DNA from: Rhodobacteraceae bacterium HLUCCA09
GTDB lineage: Bacteria; Pseudomonadota; Alphaproteobacteria; Rhodobacterales; Rhodobacteraceae
Assembly: GCA_001314685.1 (NCBI GenBank)
Contig: LJNT01000123.1
Coordinates: forward strand, 1-34,159
Length of the DNA stretch: 34,159 nt
Reading direction: 5' to 3'
Shown here: positions 14,698 through 22,844 of the stretch, one piece after another
How positions within the stretch are numbered: the first letter of the stretch is position 1
Layout: every line of letters begins with the position of its first letter
The notes under the pieces: generated by a model
Database searches by the model: none
The model's input: only the letters and a program-made list of their open reading frames with translations
What the model was told of the DNA's origin: nothing
Made by a program: the position numbers and the translations under genes

Positions 14698-15740
14698 AGG
14701 GGTGCTCGGTGCTGCTCGACACGCTCGCGGGGCGGCGGGTGGCGGCGCTGCTCTCCGACGGGCGGCTCGACGACCTGCTGTTCGACCCGCCAGAGGGCGC
14801 GCCCCCCGGCCCCGGCGCCATCGCCCGCGCCTTGCCCGAGCGGGCGGCCAAGGGGATGGGCGGGCTGTTCGTGCGCCTGCCGGACGGCGCCCGCGGCTAT
14901 CTGCGGGGGGAAAAGCCGCTGCCGCCGGGCGAGCCGGTGCTCGTCCAGGTCACCGGCCGGCCCGAACCGGGCAAGGCGCTGCCCGTGACCCGCAAGCTGC
15001 TGTTCAAGTCGCGCTTCGCCATCGTCACGCCGGGTGCGCCCGGCCTCAACGTCTCGCGCAGCATCCGCGACGAGGAAGCGCGCGCGCGGCTGCGCACGCT
15101 GGCGGAGGATGCGATGGACGGCAGCGCGATGGGTCTGATCCTGCGCTCCGAGGCCGAGCACGAGGCGGAGGGCGAGGTGCTGGCCGACATCGCCGACATG
15201 CGCGCGCTGGCAGAGGCGGTGACGGGTGACGCGGCGGTCGACCCCCAATGGCTGACCGAGGCGCCCGACGCCCACCACCTCGCCTGGCGCGACTGGGGCC
15301 GCCCCGACGAGATCGACACCGCCGCCGGCTGCCTCGCCGATCGCGGGCTGCTGGAAGAGATCGCCGCGCTCGCCTCTCCGGAGGTTCCGCTGCAGGGTGG
15401 CGGCTTCATGTCTGTCGAGCCCACGCGCGCGCTGGTGGCGGTCGACGTCAACACGGGCGCCGATGCCTCGCCCGCCGCCGCGCTCAAGGCCAATCTCGCC
15501 GCCTTGCGTGCGCTGCCGCGCGCCTTGCGCCTGCGCGGCCTCGGCGGGCAGGTGGTGGTAGACCTCGCGCCGTTGATGAAGAAGGACCGCAAGCAGGCCG
15601 AGCAGGTGACCAGGGCTGCGCTCAAGGCGTGCCCGGTCGAGACGGCGCTGGTCGGCTGGACGCCGCTCGGCCATCTCGAGCTGCAACGCAAGCGCGAGCG
15701 CGCGCCGCTCGACGCCGCCCTGATCGAGGCCGCCCGATGA
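14694..15740 (+). CDS. Compact ribonuclease E/G-family protein
   Basis: A 348-residue relative of RNase E/G. Catalytic metal-binding residues line up with E. coli RNase E D303, N305 and D346 as D251 and N253 (VAVDVNTGA) and D290 ([11 protein letters not shown]). An S1-like segment can be placed around residues 40-95. It is much shorter than RNase G (about 490 residues): the zinc-link CPxC motif and the scaffold domain after the catalytic site are absent. Such short forms next to maf are usual in Rhodobacterales, so this is not a local truncation. It overlaps maf and yacG by ATGA at both ends. Confidence 0.88.
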   Translation: MKGCSVLLDTLAGRRVAALLSDGRLDDLLFDPPEGAPPGPGAIARALPERAAKGMGGLFVRLPDGARGYLRGEKPLPPGEPVLVQVTGRPEPGKALPVTRKLLFKSRFAIVTPGAPGLNVSRSIRDEEARARLRTLAEDAMDGSAMGLILRSEAEHEAEGEVLADIADMRALAEAVTGDAAVDPQWLTEAPDAHHLAWRDWGRPDEIDTAAGCLADRGLLEEIAALASPEVPLQGGGFMSVEPTRALVAVDVNTGADASPAAALKANLAALRALPRALRLRGLGGQVVVDLAPLMKKDRKQAEQVTRAALKACPVETALVGWTPLGHLELQRKRERAPLDAALIEAAR

Positions 15741-15907
15741 CCTGCCCGATCTGCCGCAGGCCCTCCCACCCCGATTACCGCCCCTTCTGCTCGCGGCGCT
15801 GCGCCGACGTCGATCTCGGCCGCTGGCTGACCGGCGCCTACGCCATCCCCACCGACGAGGGCGAGGACGAAGAGGCCGAGCGCCCGAAGCCGCCAGAGGG
15901 GGAGTAG
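15737..15907 (+). CDS. yacG: DNA gyrase inhibitor YacG
   Basis: A 56-residue zinc-binding protein. The four zinc ligands are C3, C6, C18 and C22 ([25 protein letters not shown]), matching YacG, followed by an acidic tail. E. coli YacG binds GyrB and inhibits gyrase. It overlaps the RNase gene by ATGA and ends the infA block. The 100 bases after it contain no recognisable gene or clear terminator. Confidence 0.93.
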   Translation: MTCPICRRPSHPDYRPFCSRRCADVDLGRWLTGAYAIPTDEGEDEEAERPKPPEGE

Positions 15908-16007
15908 GGCAGCGCAGAAGCGGGAAGAGCAGTGCCCGACCGCGACCCGGCGATACGCCTGGCGGAGCGATACTCCCTGCGACTGGACAAGGGACGACGA
16001 GCGCCCG

Positions 16008-16511
16008 CTAGAGCCCCAGATCCCCCGGACCCAGCCGATAGGCCTTGCCGAAGCCGCCGTTGAGATGCGCCTCTGCCACATCGAGCACGGCGAAGGAGAA
16101 ATCGGCGAAATCGATGTAGAGTTGCGCCTTGGGGTGCTGGGAGAGGTAGTGCGCGCGCAGGGGGCCATGCCCCGCCTCGCCGTGGCGCAGGAAGCGCGCC
16201 CGGCATTGCAGGGTGATCCGCGGATGGGTCAGCGGGTCGCCCTTCGGCCCCGGCTCGCCCACGAGCAGCGAGCAGACCGGATCGGCCTTGAGCGCCTTGG
16301 TGTGGTGCGACAGGTCCGAGACCAGCGTGACCGGCGCGCCCTCTTCCGTCGTGCCCACGGCGACACGGCTGACCATCGGCGCGCCCGTCTCGGGGTCGCG
16401 CACGCCCAGCGCGCCGAACCGTGCCCCGTCGATCAGCGCCCGGGCCAGCGCCCGCGCCTCGTCGTCGGTCTCACGGATCGGGTCGATCTTCTTCTCGGGC
16501 GCCTCGGCCAT
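16008..16511 (-). CDS. Pyridoxamine 5'-phosphate oxidase-like (HugZ-type) protein
   Basis: A 167-residue split-barrel flavin or heme-binding fold. It starts DDEARALARALIDGARFGALGV, followed by GAPMVSRVAVGTTEEGAPVTLVSDLSHHTKAL, typical of the HugZ/PNPOx-like group, and ends with the segment YIDFADFSFAVLDVAEAHLNGGFGKAYRL. Members bind flavin or degrade heme; the exact activity cannot be assigned. GGAGGG six bases before the ATG at 16509-16511 supports the start. It is divergent from an AhpD-like protein with about 64 bases between the starts, so they may share control. Confidence 0.85.
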   Translation of the reverse strand: MAEAPEKKIDPIRETDDEARALARALIDGARFGALGVRDPETGAPMVSRVAVGTTEEGAPVTLVSDLSHHTKALKADPVCSLLVGEPGPKGDPLTHPRITLQCRARFLRHGEAGHGPLRAHYLSQHPKAQLYIDFADFSFAVLDVAEAHLNGGFGKAYRLGPGDLGL

Positions 16512-16575
16512 CTTGTGCCCTCCTGCAACCGCGCGCAGGGTAGCCCTGCAGGCAGTCCACGCAAGGGAGGGCGCG

Positions 16576-17172
16576 ATGCCGCTGGTCGAACCGCTGGAGG
16601 AAGAGGCGCTCGAGCCCGAGCTCCGCGACGAGATGCAGTTCTTCAAGGGGCCGCTCGGGGTGATCCCGGCGAGCGTGCGCACGATGGCTCACCGCCCCGA
16701 GATCGCCCGCGCCTTCACCGCGCTGAACCGGGCGGTGATGGCCGAGCAAGGGGCGGTCACGCCCGAGTTCAAGAGGCTCTTGGGCTACATCTCTTCGTTC
16801 GCGTCGGGGTGCCGCTACTGCCAGGCGCACATGATGCTGGCCTCGGAGCGCTTCGGTGCGAGCGAGGCGCGGATGGAGACGGTCTGGAGCTACGAGACGA
16901 GCCCGCACTTCACCGACGCCGAACGCGCCGCGCTCGCCTTCGCGCAGGCCGCGACCGAGGTGCCCAACGCCGTGACTTCCGAGGTCGGCGCCCGCCTGCG
17001 CGCCCACTGGGCGCCGGAGGACATCGTCGAGATCATGGGGGTCGTCGCGCTCTTCGGCTGGCTCAACCGATGGAACGACTCGATGGGCTCGGCGCTCGAG
17101 GACCTGCCGCGCCAGACCGCCGAGACGCGCCTCGTGCGCCAGTCGGGCTGGGAGATCGGCAAGCACGGCTGA
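16576..17172 (+). CDS. AhpD-like / carboxymuconolactone decarboxylase-family protein
   Basis: A 198-residue all-helical protein with the AhpD redox motif CRYCQAHM (C79, C82, H85). The family contains alkylhydroperoxidases that use the CxxC pair and is often annotated as peroxidase-related. Upstream segments GPLGVIPASVRTMAHRPEIARAF and FKRLLGYISSFASG are typical. GGGAGG at 16565-16570 supports the start. It lies opposite the HugZ-like gene and just before a universal stress protein, in a group of small stress and redox genes. Substrate unknown. Confidence 0.88.
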   Translation: MPLVEPLEEEALEPELRDEMQFFKGPLGVIPASVRTMAHRPEIARAFTALNRAVMAEQGAVTPEFKRLLGYISSFASGCRYCQAHMMLASERFGASEARMETVWSYETSPHFTDAERAALAFAQAATEVPNAVTSEVGARLRAHWAPEDIVEIMGVVALFGWLNRWNDSMGSALEDLPRQTAETRLVRQSGWEIGKHG

Positions 17173-17219
17173 ACCCCGGCGAGCGATCCGGGGATGTGCC
17201 GGCCCTCGCGCTGTGCGGA

Positions 17220-17277
17220 GCGCGACACGGCCACATCTTGACCTGCGGCCGCCTTTCCCGGCGTAGTCGTGTCGCGC
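17220..17277. repeat. 10-bp inverted repeat upstream of uspA
   Basis: GCGCGACACG (17220-17229) and CGTGTCGCGC (17268-17277) are perfect inverted copies with 38 bases between them. TTGACC at 17238-17243 lies inside and could be a -35 element, but no good -10 follows at normal spacing. The arms might be an operator pair for the uspA gene at 17316. Confidence 0.4.
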
Positions 17278-17315
17278 GCGCCCGCATCGCCGTAGCAGGC
17301 GGGACAGGAGGATCG

Positions 17316-17723
17316 ATGTACGACAACATTCTGGTGCCCGTCTCGTTCGAGCCCGACCGCAACGCGCAGGAGGCGATCGACATCGCCCAGGGGCTGGCCG
17401 AGGGTGGCGCCGACATTACGCTGTTGCACGTGATCGAGCAGATCCCGCCCTATGCCGCCGCCTACCTGCCGCGCGATCATTTCGATCAGGCGCACCGTCG
17501 CATCGCCGAGGCGCTGGCCACCCTGGCCGACGGGGTGCCGGGCGCACGGGTCGAGGTGATCTCGGGTCATGCCGGGCGGTCGATCGTCGACTGGGCGACC
17601 GAGCATCGCGTCGACTGCATCGTGATCGCCTCGCACCGCCCCGGCATGGCCGACCTTCTGATCGGCTCGACGGCGGCGCAGGTCGTCCGCCACGCGCCCT
17701 GCGCGGTGCACGTGCTGCGCTGA
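17316..17723 (+). CDS. Universal stress protein UspA family
   Basis: A 135-residue single-domain Usp. It opens MYDNILVPVSFEPDRNAQEAI and closes with the nucleotide-binding stretch IVIASHRPGMADLLIGSTAAQVVRHAPCAVHVL, where G-M-A-D-L-L-I-G-S matches the ATP-binding class pattern. Usp proteins accumulate in stress or stationary phase; their molecular role is often unclear. The ribosome site CAGGAGGA precedes the ATG. A 7-bp hairpin CGCCCCG-CGC-CGGGGCG at 17760-17776 after the gene may end the transcript. Confidence 0.93.
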   Translation: MYDNILVPVSFEPDRNAQEAIDIAQGLAEGGADITLLHVIEQIPPYAAAYLPRDHFDQAHRRIAEALATLADGVPGARVEVISGHAGRSIVDWATEHRVDCIVIASHRPGMADLLIGSTAAQVVRHAPCAVHVLR

Positions 17724-17813
17724 AGCGCGCACGCTCCCCCGCGACGCGCCGCCTTTTCGCGCCCCGCGCCGGGGCGTGCTACGCTGTGGCTGCGCACATC
17801 GAGGGAGGAGCCG

Positions 17814-18146
17814 ATGCCGAGGATCGAGAAGGACGCGCCGGGCCAGACCGTGATCACCACGTTCGAGATGACGCCCGGCACCGCGCAGGACCTGATGGAC
17901 GAGCTGCGCGCCGCCTATGACGGCTTCATCTCGCGCCAGCCCGGCTTCATGGGGGCGGGGCTGCACATGAACGACGCGCAGACGCGGATCGCCAACTACT
18001 CGATCTGGGCGAGGCGCGACGATTTCCAGGCGATGCTGCGCTCCGACGAGATGCGCGAATACAACCGCCGCTTCGCCGCGCTCTGCTCGCGTTTCGAGCC
18101 GGTGATGTACGAGGTGATGGCGACCTACGAGGGAGGGCAGGAATGA
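17814..18146 (+). CDS. Antibiotic biosynthesis monooxygenase (ABM)-fold protein
   Basis: A 110-residue ferredoxin-like-fold protein. The strand-helix pattern VITTFEMTPGTAQDLMDELRAAYDGF, then QPGFMGAGLHMNDAQTRIANYSIWARRDDFQAML, is typical of the ABM/dimeric alpha-beta barrel superfamily. Members include small monooxygenases and heme-degrading enzymes, but many are uncharacterised. GAGGGAGGAG precedes the ATG. Its stop overlaps the next start (ATGA), coupling it to a secreted rhodanese. Function is not predictable from sequence. Confidence 0.85.
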   Translation: MPRIEKDAPGQTVITTFEMTPGTAQDLMDELRAAYDGFISRQPGFMGAGLHMNDAQTRIANYSIWARRDDFQAMLRSDEMREYNRRFAALCSRFEPVMYEVMATYEGGQE

Positions 18147-18745
18147 GACGGACGATCGGAGCGGCGGCGCTGGCTGCCTTCGCGCTGACGGGGGCGGCCT
18201 TTGCCGAGGACCGGCCGGTGGGACTCGCGCCCGACCTGCCATCGGTCACGGTCGATACGCCCCAGGGGCCGGTGGTCATCGAGCGCATCCAGGACCCGGC
18301 CCACGAGGTGACGGGCGAATGGGCGCGCACCTCGCGCGAATGCCCGCCCTTCTGCATTCAGCCGATCGAGCCCGCGCCGGGCGTGAAGACGATCGGGGAG
18401 CTGGAGCTGATCGCGGCGCTACAGGATCCCGACGTCGTGGTGATCGACAGCCGGACGCGCGACTGGTTCGAGGGCGGCACGATCCCCGGTGCGGTCAACA
18501 TGCCCTACCTCGAGGCGGTGGAGCGCATGGCCGAGCTCGGCTGCGAGATCGGCTTCGACGAGTGGGATTGCACCGGGGCGACGCGGATCGCGCTGTTCTG
18601 CAACGGGCTGTGGTGCGGGCAGTCGCCCACGGCGATCCGCTGGATGATCGACGCCGGCTACCCGGCCGAGCGCATCTCGTACTACCGGGGCGGGATGCAG
18701 TCGTGGCGCGTGCTCGGCCTGACGGTGACGTCGCCCGACGACTGA
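18143..18745 (+). CDS. Secreted rhodanese-like protein
   Basis: A 200-residue protein with a signal peptide (MRRTIGAAALAAFALTGAAFA) and one rhodanese domain (about residues 80-195). The domain shows VVVIDSRTRDWFEGGTIPGAVNMPY and the active loop region LFCNGLWCGQSPTAIRWM, with the probable catalytic Cys153 and a nearby Cys158. The pre-domain segment also has two cysteines (ECPPFC, 67 and 71). Rhodaneses transfer sulfane sulfur; a periplasmic form with paired cysteines could also bind a ligand or sense redox state. It is coupled by ATGA to the ABM gene. Confidence 0.88.
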   Translation: MRRTIGAAALAAFALTGAAFAEDRPVGLAPDLPSVTVDTPQGPVVIERIQDPAHEVTGEWARTSRECPPFCIQPIEPAPGVKTIGELELIAALQDPDVVVIDSRTRDWFEGGTIPGAVNMPYLEAVERMAELGCEIGFDEWDCTGATRIALFCNGLWCGQSPTAIRWMIDAGYPAERISYYRGGMQSWRVLGLTVTSPDD

Positions 18746-19122
18746 CCGTCAGGTGCCGACCGGCCGGGGGCGCTCCCGCCTCCGCTCGCGGCCATGCGGC
18801 CGCTCGCTCCGTTGGGCCCGGCGCCCGCGCGCGGGCGCTCGGCGCGCCGGGTCCGCGCGCGCCGTGGGATGGTGAGCGACGCGAGGGGCTCGGACTCACC
18901 CGAGCGGATGCGCGCGGGCCCGCCCTGGCCATCCTCGCCAGTTTCGGCCCCTGCCGGCCGCACCGCCTGCCGGGCCATGCCCCGGCAGGCGAGGACGGCT
19001 CGGGAGCGGATCGCCCGCGGGCTGCCGTCGGCGCGGGTGGAGGCGTGGCGGCCTTGCCTTCGGCGCGCGCGGCGCGGAAGATTAGCGGGCAGATCACCGC
19101 AGGGCGAGAGGGAGGCAGCGGC
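18746..19122 (+). other. Palindrome-rich gap before the purine operon
   Basis: This 377-base stretch has no credible gene. It contains an 18-base perfect palindrome at 18821-18838 and a 10-bp stem GCCTGCCGGG/CCCGGCAGGC at 18965-18990 with loop CCATGC. The first could end the rhodanese transcript. No obvious sigma-70 promoter stands out; the purine operon promoter must lie here or further upstream. Confidence 0.4.
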
Positions 19123-20547
19123 GTGCACCGCTATCCGCGCGACATGATCGGCTACGGGGCCATGCCGCCCGACCCGCGCTGGCCCGACCGGCGCTGGCCC
19201 GGCGGCGCCAGGATCGCCGTGCAGATCGTGGTCAACTACGAGGAAGGCGGCGAGAACTGCCTGCTGCACGGCGACCCGGCGTCCGAGGCCTTCCTGTCGG
19301 AGATCGTGGGCGCTGCCGCCTGGCCCGGCCAGCGGCACTGGAACATGGAGTCGATCTACGAATACGGTGCGCGCGCCGGCTTCTGGCGGCTGCACCGGAT
19401 ACTCGGCGCGCGGGGCATCCCCGCCACCGTCTTCGGCGTGGCCACGGCGCTGGCGCGCAGCCCCGAACAGGTGGCCGCCATGCAGGAGGCGGAGTGGGAG
19501 ATCGCGAGCCACGGGCTGAAATGGATCGAGCACGCCGGACTCGGCGAAGGCGAGGAACGCGCCCAGATCGACGCGGCGATCCGCCTGCACGTCGAGGTGA
19601 CGGGCGCCCGGCCGCGCGGCTGGTACACCGGCCGCTGCTCGATGAACACGGTGCGCCTGGCCGCCGAGGCGGGGATGGACTACGTGGCCGACTCCTATGC
19701 CGACGACCTGCCCTACTGGCTGCGCACCGGCGGGCGCGACCAGCTGATCGTGCCCTACACGCTCGATGCCAACGACATGCGCTTTGCCACGGCGCAGGGC
19801 TTCAACTCGGGCGACCAGTTCGAGGCCTACCTGCGCGACAGCTTCGATACCCTCTACGCCGAGGGGCAGGCGGGCGCGCCAAAGATGATGTCGATCGGCC
19901 TGCATTGCCGCCTCGCGGGGCGGCCGGGCCGGGCGGCGGCGCTCGCCCGCTTTCTCGACCATGCCTTGCAGCACGAGGGCGTGTGGTTCGCCCGCCGGAT
20001 CGACATTGCCGAGCACTGGGCGGCGTATCACCCGCCGCGCCCCCGCGAGCGCCCCTCGGAGATGGACAAGGCCCGCTTCGTCGAGCTGTTCGGCGGGGTG
20101 TTCGAGCACTCGCCGTGGATCGCCGAGGGGGCCTGGGGGCTCGAACTCGGCCCCGCCCACGACACGCCGGCCGGTCTGCACAACGCGCTCGCGCGCGTCT
20201 TTCGCACCGCGCCGGAGGAAAGGCGGCGCGAGGTGCTCCGCGCCCATCCCGATCTTGCCGGCAAGCTCGCGGCTGCCAGGCGGCTGACCGCGGACTCGGC
20301 CGCCGAACAGGCCAGCGCCGGCCTCGACGCGCTGACCGATGACGAGCGCGCCCGCTTCACGTCGCTCAACGAAGCCTATATGGAGAAGCACGGCTTTCCC
20401 TTCATCATCGCCGTGCGCGATCACGACAAGCCCTCGATCCTGGCCGCCTTCGCGCGGCGCCTCGGAAACGACAGCGCCACCGAATTCGCCGAGGCGTGCG
20501 CCCAGGTCGAACGCATCGCACGGCTCCGGCTGGACGACACGCTGTGA
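19123..20547 (+). CDS. puuE: Allantoinase PuuE fused to OHCU decarboxylase
   Basis: A 474-residue bifunctional enzyme of urate breakdown. Residues about 1-305 are a PuuE-type, polysaccharide-deacetylase-fold allantoinase (PRDMIGYG, VVNYEEGGENCLLHGD, WEIASHGLKWIEH, HCRLAGRPGR). The last about 165 residues are a 2-oxo-4-hydroxy-4-carboxy-5-ureidoimidazoline decarboxylase (FVELFGGVFEHSPWIAE, the catalytic-His segment LRAHPDLAGKLA, and EQASAGLDAL). The decarboxylase makes S-allantoin, which the N-terminal domain then opens to allantoate. The GTG at 19123 is chosen because GGAGG at 19111-19115 is well spaced and HRYPRDMIGYG is the family start. It overlaps the next gene by GTGA. Confidence 0.93.
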   Translation: MHRYPRDMIGYGAMPPDPRWPDRRWPGGARIAVQIVVNYEEGGENCLLHGDPASEAFLSEIVGAAAWPGQRHWNMESIYEYGARAGFWRLHRILGARGIPATVFGVATALARSPEQVAAMQEAEWEIASHGLKWIEHAGLGEGEERAQIDAAIRLHVEVTGARPRGWYTGRCSMNTVRLAAEAGMDYVADSYADDLPYWLRTGGRDQLIVPYTLDANDMRFATAQGFNSGDQFEAYLRDSFDTLYAEGQAGAPKMMSIGLHCRLAGRPGRAAALARFLDHALQHEGVWFARRIDIAEHWAAYHPPRPRERPSEMDKARFVELFGGVFEHSPWIAEGAWGLELGPAHDTPAGLHNALARVFRTAPEERRREVLRAHPDLAGKLAAARRLTADSAAEQASAGLDALTDDERARFTSLNEAYMEKHGFPFIIAVRDHDKPSILAAFARRLGNDSATEFAEACAQVERIARLRLDDTL

Positions 20548-21389
20548 GACTCGACAACACGACGACGCCCGTCACCTACGCCTTTCCCCGCGCCGGCCTT
20601 CCCGCGCAGGGTGCCGAGCCGCTGGGCCGCGCCATCTTTACCGAGGCCTACGCGGTCATCCCCGCCGACGTGCAGACCGATATCGTCACGTCGTTCCTGC
20701 CCGGCTGGGAGAACGCCCGCGCCTGGATTCTCGCGCGCCCGCTCTCGGGCTTCGCCGAGACCTTCGCCTGGTACGCGCTGGAGCTGCAGCCCGAGGGCGG
20801 CAGCGCCGATCCCGAGCCGGACGTCGAGGCCGAGGCGTGGCTCTTCGTGACGCACGGGCGACCGCGGCTGACGCTGGGGCGCGCGCAGATCGACCTCGAG
20901 CCGGGAAGCTACGCCTACATCCCGCCCAGCGCTGTCTGGACGCTGTGGAACACCGACGGCGAGATGGCGGGCGTCCACTGGATCCGGAAGCGCTACCAGC
21001 GCGCGCCCGGCCTGCCGCGGCCCGAGGCCTTCGTGAAGCACGAGACCGAGGTCGAGGCGGTGCCGATGGAGAACTGCGAGGGCATCTGGGCCACGCAGCG
21101 CTTCGTCGACCCATTCGACCTGACCCACGACGCGCACGTGAACATCGTCAACTTCGCGCCGGGCGGGCGCATCCCCTTCGCCGAGACACACGTGATGGAG
21201 CACGGGCTGTTCGTGCTGCAGGGCACCGCGCGCTACCTGCTCAACCGCGACTGGGTCGAGGTCGGGCCGGGCGACTTCCTGTGGCTGCGCGCCTTCTGCC
21301 CGCAGGCCTGCATCGCCACGGGCACCGAGCCGTTCCGCTACATGCTCTACAAGGATTGCAATCGCCACCCGGGCCTCGCGCGGCCATGA
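20544..21389 (+). CDS. allE: (S)-ureidoglycine aminohydrolase-type bicupin (AllE-like)
   Basis: A 281-residue protein made of two cupin domains. The C-terminal cupin carries the metal-binding pattern in NFAPGGRIPFAETHVMEHG and FVLQGTARYLL; the N-terminal one has the segment EAWLFVTHGRPRLTLG. AllE/UGlyAH uses manganese to deaminate S-ureidoglycine to S-ureidoglycolate. The GTG start overlaps the PuuE-fusion stop and the gene ends in an ATGA overlap with allA, so the three enzymes are co-translated. An allantoate amidohydrolase (AllC-type) needed between allantoinase and this step is not in the window. Confidence 0.88.
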   Translation: MRLDNTTTPVTYAFPRAGLPAQGAEPLGRAIFTEAYAVIPADVQTDIVTSFLPGWENARAWILARPLSGFAETFAWYALELQPEGGSADPEPDVEAEAWLFVTHGRPRLTLGRAQIDLEPGSYAYIPPSAVWTLWNTDGEMAGVHWIRKRYQRAPGLPRPEAFVKHETEVEAVPMENCEGIWATQRFVDPFDLTHDAHVNIVNFAPGGRIPFAETHVMEHGLFVLQGTARYLLNRDWVEVGPGDFLWLRAFCPQACIATGTEPFRYMLYKDCNRHPGLARP

Positions 21390-21919
21390 GGGCGGCGCCC
21401 GAGCTCGCCGCTCTCGTGGCCGAGCCGCTGACGGCAGAGGTCTTCGCCCCCTTCGGCGAGGTGCTCGAGGCGACAGGGGCGCATGTGCTCATCAACGAGG
21501 GGCGATGCCGGCGTTACTCCGATCTCGCCGCGCTCGACATCGCCGAGGGGCGGGCGGGCGTCTCGCTCTTCGCGGCCGAGCCACGGGCGTGGCCCGTCGC
21601 CGTGCCGTTGGTCGAACGGCACCCGCTCGGTTCGCAATGCTTTCTGCCGATGTCGGGGGGCGGGTGGCTGGTAGTGGTGGCGGGCGACGGGCCGCGCGGG
21701 CCCGAGGGCCTGCGTGCCTTCCTCGCCCGGGGCGACCAGGGGGTGAACATCGCGCGCGACACTTGGCACGGGGTGCTCTGCCCGCTGGGCGAGGCGGGGG
21801 CGACGGTGCCGCGCCTGTTCGCCGTGGTTGACCGGATCGGGAGGGCGGGCGAGCCTGCCGGCGCCAACCTCGTCGAGCATCGCTTCGCCGCGCCGCTGGT
21901 CGTGCGCCAGAGCGCGTGA
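21386..21919 (+). CDS. allA: Ureidoglycolate lyase
   Basis: A 177-residue cupin-like enzyme that splits ureidoglycolate to glyoxylate and urea. Family segments include AEVFAPFGEVLEA near the start, the central HPLGSQCFLPM and the DTWHGVLCPLG motif near the end. Length matches AllA. The ATG overlaps the preceding stop (ATGA). Together with the two upstream genes it covers the late part of allantoin degradation to glyoxylate. Confidence 0.92.
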   Translation: MRAAPELAALVAEPLTAEVFAPFGEVLEATGAHVLINEGRCRRYSDLAALDIAEGRAGVSLFAAEPRAWPVAVPLVERHPLGSQCFLPMSGGGWLVVVAGDGPRGPEGLRAFLARGDQGVNIARDTWHGVLCPLGEAGATVPRLFAVVDRIGRAGEPAGANLVEHRFAAPLVVRQSA

Positions 21920-21932
21920 GGGCGCGGGCGCC

Positions 21933-22829
21933 ATGATCGACAAGCTCGAGATGTTCGTGGCGCTCGCCAACGAGCGCCATTTCGGAAGGGCCGCCGAGCG
22001 CTGCGGCGTCACCCAGCCCACCCTCTCGGCCGCGATCAAGCAGCTGGAGGAGTCGCTGGGCGTGCAGCTCGTCCGCCGCGGCTCGCGCTTCCAGGGGCTG
22101 ACGCCCGAGGGCGCCCGCGCGCTCGACTGGGCGCAGCGGATCGTCGGCGACGCACGCACCATGAAGGCCGAGCTGCGCGCCACCCGCGAGGGCCTGTCGG
22201 GCAACCTGCGCCTCGCCGTGGTGCCGACCGCTCTCGCGATGGTCGACCGGCTGACGCGGCCCCTGCTCGACCGGCACGCGGGTCTGCAGGTGACAGTCTA
22301 TTCGCGCACTTCGGCTGAGATCCGCGCTATGATCGACGGGCTCGAGGCCGATGCCGGCATCACATATCTCGACAACGAACCGCTCGGCCGCCTCACCCGC
22401 GTGCCGCTCTACGAGGAGCGCTACCTGCTTCTGACCCATGCCGGCTCGGACATCGCCGGGCGCGATGGCATCACCTGGGCCGAGGCGGCGTCGCGGCCGC
22501 TCTGCCTGCTTACCCCCGACATGCAGAACCGGCGCATCCTCAACCAGCACATGGCCGATGCCGGTGCCGAGGCCGCGCCGCGCCTCGCCTCCAACTCGGT
22601 GCTGGTGCTGGCCGCCCATGTCAGGGCCGGCGGGTGGGATACGATCCTGCCCCACGCGACGGCCGAGCTCTTTGCCGGCGACGGGCGGCTCGTCGCGCTG
22701 CCGGTCGTGGAGCCCGATGCCGCGCACCTGATGGGCCTTGTCGCAGAGCCGCGCGAGCCGCATTCGCCCGTCCTCGCGGCGCTCATCTCCGCGGCAGAGC
22801 GGATCGGCCGGAAGGCCGGGCTCGGCTGA
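21933..22829 (+). CDS. LysR-family regulator, downstream of the purine genes
   Basis: A 298-residue LysR regulator. The helix-turn-helix region (HFGRAAERCGVTQPTLSAAIKQLEESLGVQLV) is followed by a normal effector domain. The N-terminal half, including RRGSRFQGLTPEG and IVGDARTMKAELR, resembles LysR proteins I remember beside formate dehydrogenase genes in alphaproteobacteria, but no such gene is here. It sits 13 bases after allA on the same strand, so it may be part of the purine operon and autoregulated, or the start of another unit on the right. The ribosome site is weak. What it controls is unknown. Confidence 0.88.
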   Translation: MIDKLEMFVALANERHFGRAAERCGVTQPTLSAAIKQLEESLGVQLVRRGSRFQGLTPEGARALDWAQRIVGDARTMKAELRATREGLSGNLRLAVVPTALAMVDRLTRPLLDRHAGLQVTVYSRTSAEIRAMIDGLEADAGITYLDNEPLGRLTRVPLYEERYLLLTHAGSDIAGRDGITWAEAASRPLCLLTPDMQNRRILNQHMADAGAEAAPRLASNSVLVLAAHVRAGGWDTILPHATAELFAGDGRLVALPVVEPDAAHLMGLVAEPREPHSPVLAALISAAERIGRKAGLG

Positions 22830-22844
22830 CGCCGCACCGGTGCA

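Noticed and set aside
15908-16007. Possible tRNA after yacG
   Set aside because: I looked for a T-loop GTTCRA pattern and acceptor-stem pairing here and in other gaps and saw none.
18319-19122. In-frame upstream extension of the PuuE-fusion protein
   Set aside because: It would overlap the rhodanese gene and a palindromic gap with no allantoinase similarity; GGAGG fixes the GTG at 19123.
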